DNA of 64,000 nt from Lasioglossum baleicum (GCF_051020765.1 NW_027469229.1:62001-126000), one strand, 5' to 3'. Positions 1 to 9,535 are shown, numbered from the stretch's first letter. Notes: generated by a model from the letters alone, not told the origin. A program made the numbers and translations.

Positions 1-981
1 TAAGTACTAACGGAATTGGTAAATCCGCAAATATTAGGATAAGGAAATAGGGAAAACCCTTGCCATCCTGGCTAGACGAGTTTATGGATGAACCCCAGGA
101 ACCGATAAGGAAATTCACGCATTTTGCGACCGAATTCGGGCGTATAGACGCTTTTTGAGAACAAAGTCTCTTTAAAAATTTTTAACGCGTGCAAAAAATC
201 AAGAAGGAAAAATTAGCAGGATTCGTCCCTATGATAATTTCGCGTATTTCCAATGGTTTAGGAAATATCGGCGATTTAGAGAAATCTGTCGAGAAAGAAA
301 GACATACGAGAATTACCGACCAAAACAAGGAAAGATAAACGAAAGTCAGAGATGCGCCGTACAAGCGAGACAAGTAGGGCGAGAATAAAACCCGGTACAG
401 AAGGAAAGAGAGGTACAGCTTAATAGTAGGAACTTGAGTTTGTTCAACCGTTAGGAGGACTCGAAGGTATAAAACATTAGGGACCCAGACAACGGACAAT
501 GTTTATATGGTACAACAATCCACGGGACGCGGGAGGTGAAAGTTGATACACCACGTTGCGTGAGATCTTTACCCGTAAGAATATTCGCCTACCGATAAAA
601 AGCAGAAATTCCCCTCCGGGAGATAGAGAAACGGAGGTCTAATGTTGCGAAACGAATAATCTAATATGTAAACGGGGAGGACCTCGCGACTGCAGGGCGG
701 CGAAGAACACCTGCGGAAAGGGAGATCGCCACCTGTAAGATTATTTTACTTAATTTAAGAAAAGTGAAATGAATAGCGTCTTCTTAGCATAAAAGAAAGG
801 CAGAGGCCAACGGTCATAGTAGGACGTACAGAGGGAGGAGATAAACAGGGGACAAACAGCAAGTTGAGCACACAAACGATTAGAAAGGTCGTGCTAAATT
901 AACTGCCAACGATTATTTTGAAAGCCGACCTGGAGGGGATAACGAAAGGCCACGCTGCTCGCAATGATCCCTGCGACCTCC
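1..981 (+). other. 3' noncoding end of an upstream D-like retroelement
   Basis: No convincing coding region is visible. The last 60 or so bases resemble the 3' end of the D units: both have a GAAAGCCGA/AAAAGCCGA motif, then TGGAGGGG, about 45 variable bases, then CCTCCAGAGCGGTTT. In the D array that sequence is the junction between one unit and the next. By analogy this stretch is the 3' untranslated region of an element whose ORFs lie left of the window. The homology is by eye and convincing only near the junction; the first 850 bases are unassigned. Confidence 0.5.
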
Positions 982-1259
982 AGAGCGGTTTCAGCAGTTG
1001 AGGTGCTGAGATAGCGCAGATTTCGAATATTCTTTAGAGGTTTTTTCAATTGCATAGGCAATCTAGTTACGGCGAGATTATTATTAGTGGTGTTTTTCTC
1101 CTCTCTCGGTGTTCTAAATAGTGCAGCAGTGCGGTGCTATTGTAGGGATCCGTAGGAGGGAAGCTGGCTGACCAGGCAAGGACGTCTACGTATCGACAAG
1201 GAACCTTTAAGTAAAGCAGTGGACTGTCCAACGAAGCGGAGTCCGCCGGGTTCTCCCAG

Positions 1260-1348
1260 GCTTTGGAAACAAAGCGTGGGAAGAGAACGGCGAACGGGCT
1301 TCCCCCCAGTCTACTCACCAGCCTCCACCCGGTTTTAGAAATAAAACC
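1260..1348 (+). other. Paired GNRA-tetraloop hairpins in the U0 leader
   Basis: GCTTTG-GAAA-CAAAGC at 1260-1275 and GGTTTTA-GAAA-TAAAACC at 1331-1348 are perfect stems capped by GNRA loops. The D leader has counterparts with different stem and loop bases (32679-32692, 32747-32762), which suggests a conserved RNA structure of unknown role. Confidence 0.5.
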
Positions 1349-2018
1349 TAAGGTTGTGGAAGGATTCCTGGCCAGTTCCTTGGCGGTACGTGGGGGTCCG
1401 GCCGCTCTACAGGTGGTAGGAGCAAGGATAGAGGGGTGCAGTGAAGGGCAGGTGCGAGCGGATAGAGTGCCTCCGGTACGCCCGCGAGCTACACAGTTCA
1501 GTTAAAGTGGCAATAGTGGAAGTTAGAGAGGTGATAGGAATTGATTCTGGCTGAAAAGCACCGTATTTTCAATCCGACGGCAAAAATCAGGCTAGGGCCG
1601 TTAATTTCCGGACTCCGCAGCCGACGGCAAAAACCCGGGCCGTTAATTTCTGGACTCGGCATCCGACGGCAAAATCACGGGCAGTTAATTCCTGGAAAAG
1701 AGTTCCGACGGCTAGGGAATGTTTAGGGCGAAAAAGTTTCCGAACTGGGTTACATTAAATCCTCACGGTAAAAGTCCAGGGAATTTTTGACAGTTCGGGG
1801 ACCATTAATTTCAGTTTTCGGGTAATTTTAAGAATTAAGGAGTGCCCTTCAGTGAGGAAGAGTAGGCAAGGACAGGAGACATTTTGAAAAGTTCAAACTC
1901 AAAATCTGAGCATTTTGAAAAAACGTCTAAGAACTAGAAGTACTACTGTACAGTGAGTACCTATAAATTCTGGACAAAAAATTTGCTTATTCCTTAAATT
2001 CCCGAACAGCGGGACTTA

Positions 2019-2340
2019 GGCGAGGTTGCGTCCCCCGACGGGAAAATCGCGGGCCGTTAATTCCCGGATTTAGAATCCGGGCGCGGGAAAGCCTCCGGAC
2101 AGGAGTGCGTTTCTTTTTTATTTTGTTCCTTTCTCCGTTAGGCTTAAAATTAGTTTAAGTGGCGTGCGGCTAGCGTTTTGCGGCGAGGTTTCGTCCCCCG
2201 ACGGGAAAATCGCGGGCCGGTAATTCTCGGACGGAAAATCTGAGTGCAGGAAAGCCTCCGGACAGGAGCGCTTTTTCATTTGTTTAATATCTTCTAGGTT
2301 ATAGTTTGTATAGGTCGCGTGCGGCTAGTGTGTAGCGATA
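2019..2340 (+). repeat. Diverged 163-bp tandem duplication inside U0
   Basis: A block starting CGAGGT(T/G)... with CCCCCGACGGGAAAATCGCGGGCC, then GGAAAGCCTCCGGACAGGAG and a GCGTGCGGCTAG motif, occurs at 2021 and again at 2184. The spacing is 163 bases. The copies differ by scattered substitutions and small gaps. Confidence 0.6.
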
Positions 2341-2355
2341 AAGTTTACCTGTGTA

Positions 2356-2361
2356 AATAAA
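2356..2361 (+). promoter_or_regulatory. AATAAA poly(A) signal candidate in U0
   Basis: AATAAA sits near the end of U0, in the same relative place as the signals in the B leader (9444) and D leader (33441). The segment ends about 75 bases downstream, farther than is usual, so use is uncertain. Confidence 0.35.
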
Positions 2362-2441
2362 ACGAGAGAGAGAGAGAGCAGTGGTTGTCAGTTTTGTGTC
2401 GGCAAACAGAAATTTTAAATATAGAGAAAACACTTTCGAAA

Positions 2442-2480
2442 GGTTAGGTTAGGTTAGGTTAGATTAGGTTAGGTTAGGTT
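2442..2480 (+). repeat. TTAGG telomeric repeat tract
   Basis: About eight GGTTA units, one degenerate (GATTA), between U0 and element A. It matches the canonical insect telomere repeat and serves as the insertion target: the tract ends GGTT and element A begins GGGG. Confidence 0.95.
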
Positions 2481-2633
2481 GGGGACCTAGGGATATGGGG
2501 CTCTCCAATGGTGACTCTGATCCATTGGAGGGTATGACTACAGCGGTGGTGGTCCATATCCTAAATCCTCTTGCTCCACCTCCACGTGGTGGTCCCTGGG
2601 GCACACTGCGGTGTGTGCTAACGGAGCGAGGGG
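2481..2633 (+). ncRNA. HDV-like self-cleaving ribozyme at the 5' end of element A
   Basis: P1 is GGGGACC (2481-2487) with GGUCCCU (2591-2597), giving the G1-U wobble typical of HDV ribozymes. P2 is CCUCUUGCUCC (2567-2577) with GGAGCGAGGGG (2623-2633), 11 pairs. P3 is ACC/GGU around L3 UCCACGU (2581-2587), whose CC can make P1.1 with GG at 2598-2599. P4 is CACAC-tgcg-GUGUG. J4/2 is CUAAC (2618-2622), which places a C where the catalytic C75 of HDV lies. J1/2 is enlarged by a two-tier hairpin (GGATATGG/CCATATCC around CTCCAATGG/CCATTGGAG). Cleavage before G1 would define the exact 5' end of the element. R2 and some other non-LTR elements are known to do this. Confidence 0.82.
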
Positions 2634-2958
2634 TCGGAACTGGGTCACAAGATGTTGGCCCAGGACCGTAGACCGCAAACCGGAAGGTTCCGGAGCGGGG
2701 GGGCTTGCCTTCACTGGCCGGCCCTGCGAGGAGGAGAAACCTCTATAAAAAAGTCCCTAACTCTAAGTTTCGGCATGCGGCGAAGGAGCACTACTCCCGG
2801 GAACGCGGAGCGCCGGAAGTGGGTCTGGTGGGTGCACCGGACCAATAGCATGCCACCTCCGGGGTACCAGCCCGCCCCTCGGAGTAATTTGGGCTTCTCT
2901 CGGCAAGGCGGCTCTGCTTGGAGTGACAGAGTATTCCGACCACTCTCGTGGGAACCTC
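2634..2958 (+). other. Element A leader between ribozyme and ORF1
   Basis: A GC-rich leader of about 325 bases without a supported ORF. It is strongly similar to the leader of C (19441-19764): both contain CGCAAACCGGAAGG, GAGGAGAAACCTCTATAAAAA, CGGCATGCGGCGAAGG and a GGTGGGTGCACCGGACC hairpin. Both end CACTCTCGTGGGA just before the ORF1 ATG. Conservation suggests a structured 5' UTR, possibly with an internal promoter. Confidence 0.6.
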
Positions 2959-5124
2959 ATGGAAAATAAAGATAAATTTAAAAACAAAAACACAAAATCA
3001 CAAAAAAAAAAGAATACAGAAGACGCAGGAATAATTGATATAGAGAGCAGCGTACTTGAGATTTCCGATACCACTCGGGAGGAAGAACGCATCACGGCGG
3101 AGACTCAGACAGCTAAGGAGGAAAATAAGGCCTCGACCTTTTTCACCTCCACCCCCTACAAGCAGGCAGTAGAAGAAAACCCTACAAGTGTATTTACACC
3201 GAGTAAGGTTCTTTCGAGGAGCCCAACCATCGTGAGTGGCACGACAGACAGATTAGGCAGGCAACGTTCGAGCTCGGCCTCAGACGCCATTGAAGTGGTG
3301 GAAGAGATGGAGCTATTACAGTTTGACTTTGAACACGAAACAATTTCCCCAGAGCAACAGAGAAAGAAGAGGAGGAGAACCACGAATATATCGGAAGCTA
3401 TACACAACACTAGCGTCAAAGCTAATGTCAAATCGCTGGCAGAGGCATTGAAAGACCTATCTGGCCTGGTTAAAGGACGAGACGGGATTAGATTGGAGGT
3501 TAAGTCTGCAATAACCAAGACCATAAAGATTTTCAATGAGATGCAGCGAACGCTAAAGAACTCGGCTTCAAGAGACCTTTCAGATAGACGGAGAACGCCT
3601 TCGGAGGAACAACAGAAAAAAATGGACATTACACCTACCCAGAGCCCTAATTTGGCCAAGAAGAACCCGGAGACTCGTACTATGGGTACGCAAACCGGAA
3701 ACCCTGACGAGCTTGACATAGACGAGATGGAAAGCTGGAAAGACAAAGAGGTAAACTACGAAAACTTCTGCGCACTCCAGGAAAGAAGATGGAGTAAGTC
3801 GGTTTATCAACGCACAAGCTTCAGTAGTACAAATATACTGAATGCAAAAGACTCCGATGTAGCATGTTTCGTACCGGCCGATTTCAATGTGGACGAAGGG
3901 TATAGTAAGGCAATCTTGGAAAAACACCAAGGACTAGAGGAGATGAGGCAACAAGACCCTAGCCCGGGGTCTGTAGTATATCTGGTCGTAGCCACCTGCC
4001 TGCCTGGTAAGAAAGGCTTACCGGGATCCAGGATACTGGGAGAAAAGTTTATATACCACCTGATCGACAGAGAGAAGAATGGAAGCCCCATACAACAGGA
4101 AAACATCTTCAAAGCCCTGAAAGAATTAAAGGATATTTCCTTAGAAAACGGAAGATCAAAGATTGCTTTAACCTATGACACGATAGATCCTCATACTTTA
4201 AGGAAAATGGTGGAGTTTTTATACATAAACACGAACATTGTAATCACCATACACAGTGAGAAGTATAAAAAAGACGTCAAAAAACCTTCCGGATATGAAA
4301 CGGTGCTAATTGACACTGGCACAAAGACATTTGCTGAAACCTTAAAGACCCTTAAAAAGGAGATTAATATCGACAAGGAAGGATATACAATATCAGGAGT
4401 GAGGTCGAGTAGAAATGGACATGTGCTAGTCGACATTAAAGGGGACGCGTCAAAGGCTACAAGTTTCAGCAGACTTGTAAACTCCAAAATATCTGGGGCC
4501 AAAGCGCTGTCAGGACCTAGTAGGACGAGAAACAAGGTACTTCATCTAAAGCAACTAGAAGGCGACGCCGCAGTTGAGGAGATAAAGGAGGCAGTGGTGG
4601 CAGCCCTACCGGAGACCACCACTGAGGACATTATGGTGAAAGCTCTTCGCCCAGCCTTTGCAGGTAGGCAAAATGCCACACTCATCTTACCAACGGAAAT
4701 AGCGGTAAAACTCCTGGAAAAACGCTCTCTACGCGTAGGTTGGGGATTTTGCCGAGTGGTAGAGAGAGAAGAAGTGACACAATGTTTCCGTTGCCGGGAA
4801 TTTGGACACATCACTAGAAACTGCCAGGGACCAGACAGGTCGAAACTTTGCAGAAGATGCGGAGCAGAAGGACACAGTGCAATGCAATGTAGCAGCCCTG
4901 AGAAATGTGTGGTGTGCATGACAGAAGGGCATAGGGATGGTAGCCTTAAGTGTCCTGCCTACCGCAGGGCACTTGAACTACGTCGGAAAGCCACTAACAA
5001 AGACAGAGACCCGGATAATGGAAAAAATAACAAAGAAAGAAACACTGAAAAAGTAGCACAAACAGGACAAATACAACAAACAGTACAAGCACAGCAAACA
5101 GGACAAACACAACAATCCGAATAG
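2959..5124 (+). CDS. Element A ORF1, gag-like nucleic-acid-binding protein
   Basis: This 721-residue ORF1 protein should bind element RNA and help deliver it to the telomere. Residues 1-200 are charged and low-complexity. A middle region holds the motif DVACFVPADF, shared with element C. The C-terminal part has three zinc knuckles at about residues 610-665: CFRCREFGHITRNC and CRRCGAEGHSAMQC (CX2CX4HX4C), then CVVCMTEGH...LKC (CX2CX4HX6C). The tail is rich in Gln and Thr (QTGQ repeats). I chose the ATG at 2959 because the homologous C protein starts at the same place after CTCGTGGGA; the frame is open to a GTG at 2923 but with no ATG. ORF2 follows after 98 bases. Confidence 0.9.
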   Translation: MENKDKFKNKNTKSQKKKNTEDAGIIDIESSVLEISDTTREEERITAETQTAKEENKASTFFTSTPYKQAVEENPTSVFTPSKVLSRSPTIVSGTTDRLGRQRSSSASDAIEVVEEMELLQFDFEHETISPEQQRKKRRRTTNISEAIHNTSVKANVKSLAEALKDLSGLVKGRDGIRLEVKSAITKTIKIFNEMQRTLKNSASRDLSDRRRTPSEEQQKKMDITPTQSPNLAKKNPETRTMGTQTGNPDELDIDEMESWKDKEVNYENFCALQERRWSKSVYQRTSFSSTNILNAKDSDVACFVPADFNVDEGYSKAILEKHQGLEEMRQQDPSPGSVVYLVVATCLPGKKGLPGSRILGEKFIYHLIDREKNGSPIQQENIFKALKELKDISLENGRSKIALTYDTIDPHTLRKMVEFLYINTNIVITIHSEKYKKDVKKPSGYETVLIDTGTKTFAETLKTLKKEINIDKEGYTISGVRSSRNGHVLVDIKGDASKATSFSRLVNSKISGAKALSGPSRTRNKVLHLKQLEGDAAVEEIKEAVVAALPETTTEDIMVKALRPAFAGRQNATLILPTEIAVKLLEKRSLRVGWGFCRVVEREEVTQCFRCREFGHITRNCQGPDRSKLCRRCGAEGHSAMQCSSPEKCVVCMTEGHRDGSLKCPAYRRALELRRKATNKDRDPDNGKNNKERNTEKVAQTGQIQQTVQAQQTGQTQQSE

Positions 5125-5222
5125 TAAACACATATACTTACCAAGCAGAACAAACACAACAAACAGGACAAACACTACAAATCGAATACCAAATACTCAC
5201 CGAACTTATTTAACTCCTACTA

Positions 5223-8200
5223 ATGGAACAGCAAAACGAAACGGCAAACCTAGAAAGAAAACATATTAAAATACTACAAATTAATTTAAATCATTGTAGA
5301 AATGCACAGGAACTACTCACCCAGTCAGTAGAACAATACGGGATAGACATTGTATTCATCTCCGAGCCTTGGTCTCCTCCATCGTACTGGCAAAATGACG
5401 ATCACAAAGCCGCATCAATATGGATACCTCAACCTGTAAATAAATTTAATAGTATAAAGAGTCTGTTCAAATCGAAAGGAATTGTCGCTGTTCAAATAGA
5501 AGACTATACATTCATTTCATGCTACATATCTCCTAATGTAAGTTTGGAGCTCTATACAGAAAAAATATCAGAACTGGAAAGATTCTTAGATACCATAAAC
5601 ACAGACAAATGTATAATTGCCGGCGACTTTAACGCTAAGTCAACCGCTTGGGGCTCAAGGTTACTTGACGATCACGGCACAGTGGTGATGGAAATGTGCA
5701 ACACTATCGGACTGATTCCAAAAGTTAGCTCGGGCTCGCACACATTTGAAAGAAATGGTCACTTTTCCACAATTGACATTTTACTATGCGGAACAACAGC
5801 ATACAACGGTATAACCTCCAGCCAAATACTCGAAGACTATACGGCCTCTGATCATCGCTACTTGAAACATATACTGACAACGAATACAGCTAACACTGCC
5901 AATTCCGAGAAAAAGAAAAAATTTAAACTCAATGTAGATAGATTTTCCAATACTTACCTCCAGATCACCAAGATTGCCGACCCCTCAAAAATCTCATCGG
6001 TAGAAGATGTAGATGCCTATATAGAAATGATTACAGATCTTTTCGAAACCACATCATACACACTGAATCTATCCATAAAACATAGAAAAGAGGTCTGGTG
6101 GTGGAATACTGAAATCGCCGCACTTAGAAGAGCATCCATCAGCTCACGTCGAGCTTTGCAGAGAGCACACGCCAAACTGAAAAAACACCCAGAAAGATCA
6201 AACGTTGAGGTACTCAGATGCTTAAACAAACACAAGGAAAACAAAAAGCTATTCAAACATGAGATAGCAAGATCAAAAAGGAAGTCGTGGTCAACACTCA
6301 TAAACGATATAGATGCTGACATCTGGGGAAGACCCTACAAGTCGGTGATGGGAAGGGTGGCAGGCAAACCCCCACCTAGCATTCTAACAGAAGAGGAAAC
6401 CGGAGAGGTTGTCAAATCTCTCTTTCAAACGACACCCGAACCCAACCAGGTTTCCCCCAGCTCCGGTGTGACAGACACCTCTCATGACGCTTCTGATCGT
6501 CCTTTCTCAGAAGAAGAGGTACTAAAGGCAATGAAGGCGGTGAAAAAGAAGGCACCCGGCATAGACGGTATTCCTTCAGAACTAGTACAACTCCTATCTA
6601 AAATTGCACTGCCTCATATTACACAGATTATAAACACGTGTTATAACCTGGGGTATTTCCCAACCTCCTGGAAAAGAGGGCGTCTGGTGCTTATACCGAA
6701 GAAACCCGGGCCAGATGGACGTACGGGAGTGAGACCCCTCTCCATTCTATCTAATATGGCAAAGATATTAGAATATTGCCTCAAAGCGAGACTCCTCGAA
6801 AATATAAGATATGAACCTAATCAGTACGGCTTTAAACGTGGTAAATGCACGGTCCATGCCATGCACGAAATCATAAATCGATGGGATAAGGCCAAAAGTA
6901 AAACACACTATTGCGTTTTAATTGCCCTGGATGTCAAAAACGCCTTTAACACAATAAAATGGCACAATGTCATAATGGCACTCAACAAAAGAAAGTTACC
7001 GAGTAGACTTCTTAATATACTAAAAAATTATTTACAAGACAGAATAATCACTTACGCCAAAGGGAATGGTCAAAACTCGGAAATCAGGTTTTATGCGGGA
7101 GTTCCTCAGGGCTCGGTGCTCGCACCTATGCTCTGGAACCTGCAATATGATGACTTATTAAAGATGCTACTTCCCAGAGGTGCTTACCTGTATGGCTACG
7201 CAGATGACGTCGCGCTGATTGTCACAGCCTCTACAGCAGAAGATTTATCTAGAATTGCTACAGAGTCTCTAGAAAAAATAAACAACTGGTTTAGAGTCAA
7301 TCAACTCACACTCGCACACGAAAAAACGGAAATGGTCTTACTGACAGGTAGAAAAGCAAAAAGAGGTATCGATATCAGGTTCGGAAATACAACTCTCGAG
7401 TTCAAAAAATCCACTAAATACCTGGGATTAATAATGGAGGGCAACCAGAACTTTACTGGTCATTTGAAGTATGTTACAGACAGAGCATGCAAGGTTACCT
7501 GTGCATTAAACGGCATTATGCCCAACATAGGAGGCGGCTCATTCCTTTCTCGGGTATTATATTACAGAGTAGTAGAATCCATCGTACTATATGCGGCACC
7601 TATTTGGGCCAAATCTGCAAACCAAACAACCAAAGCCAAGATTGTGAACAGGATACAGAAAATATCACTATCAAGAGTAATACGGGCATATAGGACAACA
7701 TCCCATGATGCATTATGCGTACTCTCGGGTCTCCCCCCTCTCACACTTCTGGCAGAGGAGAGACGCCGCATATTTGTCAGACAAGCCAAAATGAGCAATA
7801 TTTCTGGGATAAATTATAAAACAGAATGTGAAAAAATTAAAGAAGAAGAAAGGGAAACTACCCTAGAACTCTGGCAGACGCGCTGGAACAATGCCACCCA
7901 TGGACGCCAAACACACAATCTAATACCAAAGATAAGAGAATGGATAGACTGGGGCCCTAACACATTAGATTTTCACCTCACCCAGGTCCTAACGGGGCAT
8001 GGATGTTTCGCAGAATACCTCCAAAAAATTGGAAAGCGAGACGACCCAAAATGCATAATGTGCAAACAACTTCCTGACAGCCCCGAGCACACTGTGATGG
8101 AGTGCCCAGCATGGAACTCTGAGAGAGAAGAACTGGTAGGCGAAAATGGACAGATGAAATGGAAAGAAATAACAACGTGGTTGAAGGATCCCAACAAGAT

Positions 8201-8309
8201 GCCGAGATTAAGACTATTCATCAACAAGATAATGACGAAGAAAGAAGAGACGGAAAAAGAAATTCAGAAAGAAGAGAGAAGAAAAGCAAGACTAACAAGA
8301 GTTAGGTAA
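5223..8309 (+). CDS. Element A ORF2, APE endonuclease-reverse transcriptase
   Basis: A 1028-residue protein for target-primed reverse transcription. The N-terminal apurinic-type endonuclease shows ILQINLNHC (metal-binding Asn) at about residues 18-26, SEPW, GDFNAKSTAWGS near residue 138, and ASDHR near 214. The reverse transcriptase shows LVLIPKKPGPDGR, ALDVKNAFNT, GVPQGSVLAP and the catalytic YADD near residue 659. The C-terminal zinc finger is CIMCKQL...PEHTVMEC (CX2C..HX4C). The first ATG is upstream of the endonuclease motif, so this start works by itself, unlike in B and D. No RNase H domain is seen, as usual for the R1 clade. It is closest to ORF2 of C in this window. Confidence 0.95.
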   Translation: MEQQNETANLERKHIKILQINLNHCRNAQELLTQSVEQYGIDIVFISEPWSPPSYWQNDDHKAASIWIPQPVNKFNSIKSLFKSKGIVAVQIEDYTFISCYISPNVSLELYTEKISELERFLDTINTDKCIIAGDFNAKSTAWGSRLLDDHGTVVMEMCNTIGLIPKVSSGSHTFERNGHFSTIDILLCGTTAYNGITSSQILEDYTASDHRYLKHILTTNTANTANSEKKKKFKLNVDRFSNTYLQITKIADPSKISSVEDVDAYIEMITDLFETTSYTLNLSIKHRKEVWWWNTEIAALRRASISSRRALQRAHAKLKKHPERSNVEVLRCLNKHKENKKLFKHEIARSKRKSWSTLINDIDADIWGRPYKSVMGRVAGKPPPSILTEEETGEVVKSLFQTTPEPNQVSPSSGVTDTSHDASDRPFSEEEVLKAMKAVKKKAPGIDGIPSELVQLLSKIALPHITQIINTCYNLGYFPTSWKRGRLVLIPKKPGPDGRTGVRPLSILSNMAKILEYCLKARLLENIRYEPNQYGFKRGKCTVHAMHEIINRWDKAKSKTHYCVLIALDVKNAFNTIKWHNVIMALNKRKLPSRLLNILKNYLQDRIITYAKGNGQNSEIRFYAGVPQGSVLAPMLWNLQYDDLLKMLLPRGAYLYGYADDVALIVTASTAEDLSRIATESLEKINNWFRVNQLTLAHEKTEMVLLTGRKAKRGIDIRFGNTTLEFKKSTKYLGLIMEGNQNFTGHLKYVTDRACKVTCALNGIMPNIGGGSFLSRVLYYRVVESIVLYAAPIWAKSANQTTKAKIVNRIQKISLSRVIRAYRTTSHDALCVLSGLPPLTLLAEERRRIFVRQAKMSNISGINYKTECEKIKEEERETTLELWQTRWNNATHGRQTHNLIPKIREWIDWGPNTLDFHLTQVLTGHGCFAEYLQKIGKRDDPKCIMCKQLPDSPEHTVMECPAWNSEREELVGENGQMKWKEITTWLKDPNKMPRLRLFINKIMTKKEETEKEIQKEERRKARLTRVR

Positions 8310-8417
8310 TGGCAACGTATGGACACCTACAGCAGCCCATACCCGTGTAGTAATGCTGTATATGCGGTTCCGCGGGGAAGGGGTCTTCTTTAGGGTAGTT
8401 TAGACTTAGTCTAGATA

Positions 8418-8495
8418 GAGGAGGAGGTGGTTTTTAGGGGGTAAACAACATAGGAGTCCCTCACGACGTACGAAAAGTATTTTCCCCTCCTCGTT
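8418..8495 (+). other. 3'-terminal hairpin of element A
   Basis: A purine-rich GAGGAGGAGG strand at 8419-8428 can pair with CCCCTCCTC (8483-8491). The loop contains GTTTTTAG and GGAGTCCCTCACGACGTACG, and GTT then joins the poly(A). The same layout ends element C and, more loosely, E. A likely role is recognition by the reverse transcriptase. Confidence 0.55.
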
Positions 8496-8518
8496 AAAAA
8501 AAAAAAAAAAAAAAAAAA

Positions 8519-8558
8519 GGTTAGGTTAGGTTAGGCTAGGCTAGGCTAGGCTAGGCTT
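8519..8558 (+). repeat. TTAGG/TAGGC telomeric tract between A and B
   Basis: Three GGTTA units followed by about four GGCTA units, ending GGCTT before the B element. The GGCTA variant block continues on the other side of B (19246 onward), so B split a variant tract. Confidence 0.92.
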
Positions 8559-9467
8559 AGTCCGTCAAGTGGAGTAGCACGAGTCGGTAGTTTGTTGAAA
8601 GGGTCAAGAGCAAGTATTGCTAAACAGTAGAAAGGGGATAGTGTATGCCCGCGAGATTCTCTCGTGAAGTATACGCCGGTGCCGCGAAAGACGATAGAAG
8701 GGGTACTTGTTGTGCGGATCTCGACCCGAAAGTTCGTGTAGAGAGGGCTAGAAATAGTGTGGGATTTTCTCCACGGACTTTCGGTTTGGGGAGTGGCCCA
8801 CAAGTTTCCGGTATATTCAGATTGATCGAGAATTTCGCGAATATAATAACGGGGCGAACCGCATTCCAGTGAAGGATCGACGGGCTACCGGAATAGTTTT
8901 CGAAAAGCGAAAAAAAAAATTTGGAAAAACTTTCCGAACAAAGACTTGTCTTTGGCCCGAAAGTTCGTGTGGAGCGGGACGAAGGTTAAGTGCAAGAAAA
9001 TAGGGTGCTACCGTCGAGATCGCGAGTTACGAAGGTTCGTGAAAGTATTAAGAGTGGTTGGGTTACGAGGGGATAGAAATTAGGTTCCGGCCGAAATTTC
9101 CGGACTCGTAGTCCGACGGCAAAAACTCGCGCCGTAAATTTCCGGACTCGGAGTCCGACGGCAAAAGCTCGCGCCGTAAATTTCCGGACTCGGGAGTTAG
9201 TGTGTGACGGCTAGGAAAAAATTGTCGGGCGGAAAGTTCTGGACTGTTCGCACGGATTCCATACGGGGAAAGTCCAGGGATTTTGTACGCGGCGAGGATT
9301 GAGGTAACACCTTCGAAAGGAAGTGAGGTGAGACTGCCGAATAGATTTAACTGCGGGCGTTTAGGTATAATTTTTATAGGTTATTAGTAGTATTAGGAAA
9401 TATTTGTAATGTAGTTGTAATAGTTAATAATTTAGTACCTAAGAATAAAGGAGGAAATTACATTAAA
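8559..9467 (+). repeat. Left U terminal repeat of element B (5' leader)
   Basis: A noncoding leader that includes two tandem copies of a 45-50-base module (CCGTAAATTTCCGGACTCGG then AGTCCGACGGCAAAA) near 9090-9190. It contains AATAAA at 9444-9449, yet ORF1 begins only about 85 bases later, so poly(A)-site use in this copy would abolish element expression. The copy at 18325 is the same to ATTAAA, where the right copy turns into poly(A). Confidence 0.9.
9444..9449 (+). promoter_or_regulatory. Poly(A) signal AATAAA in the left U
   Basis: The identical signal at 19210-19215 is followed 15 bases later by the element's poly(A) tail, so this hexamer is inferred to be functional. In the left copy it must be bypassed for ORF1 and ORF2 to be transcribed. 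Confidence 0.6.
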
Positions 9468-9535
9468 TTCAGTGTATCAGAGATTACGAACCCTTCCTTT
9501 TGGACTTTAGGGCGCGTCGGGGCCGGATCCCAAGG

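Larger units (their letters stand above)
982..2441 (+). repeat. U0: leader-like terminal repeat of a B/D-type element
   Basis: Starts with AGAGCGGTTT, as D units do, and runs to the TTAGG tract with no ORF. Two GNRA-capped hairpins (1260-1275 and 1331-1348) match two in the D leader. The stretch 1590-1800 (repeated GGACTC...CCGACGGCAAAA and AAAGTCCAGGGA motifs) matches the B leader near 9080-9290. It therefore looks like the 5' leader of a B/D-family element, but is placed after a 3' end and before TTAGG, as the right-hand U of element B is. An AATAAA lies at 2356-2361, but the segment ends about 75 bases later with only a short A run before GGTTAGG. A solo, aberrantly polyadenylated leader is the alternative. 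Confidence 0.5.
2481..8518 (+). mobile_element. Element A: R1-clade telomere-targeted non-LTR retrotransposon, complete
   Basis: The element begins GGGGACC directly after GGTT and ends in 23 A followed by GGTTAGG. It has a ribozyme-like leader, ORF1 (2959-5124), ORF2 (5223-8309) and a short 3' UTR with a terminal hairpin. There are no long terminal repeats and both ORFs are open, so it may be active or recently so. The junctions (GGTT|element and A(n)|GGTTAGG) fit nicks between T and A of the TTAGG strand and between C and T of the CCTAA strand, as described for the Bombyx TRAS1 endonuclease. Assignment to TRAS or SART needs a phylogeny. Confidence 0.9.

Noticed and set aside
2500..2620. tRNA or snRNA gene in the stem-rich leader
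   Set aside because: No A/B boxes or cloverleaf. The stems fit an HDV-like fold much better.
2652..2969. 105-codon frame in the A leader
   Set aside because: It overlaps the conserved structured leader, has no homolog in frame in C, and no domain.
8645..8872. 75-codon frame in the B terminal repeat (also at 18411)
   Set aside because: Present in both copies only because U is duplicated; no domain, and not kept in U0 or D.
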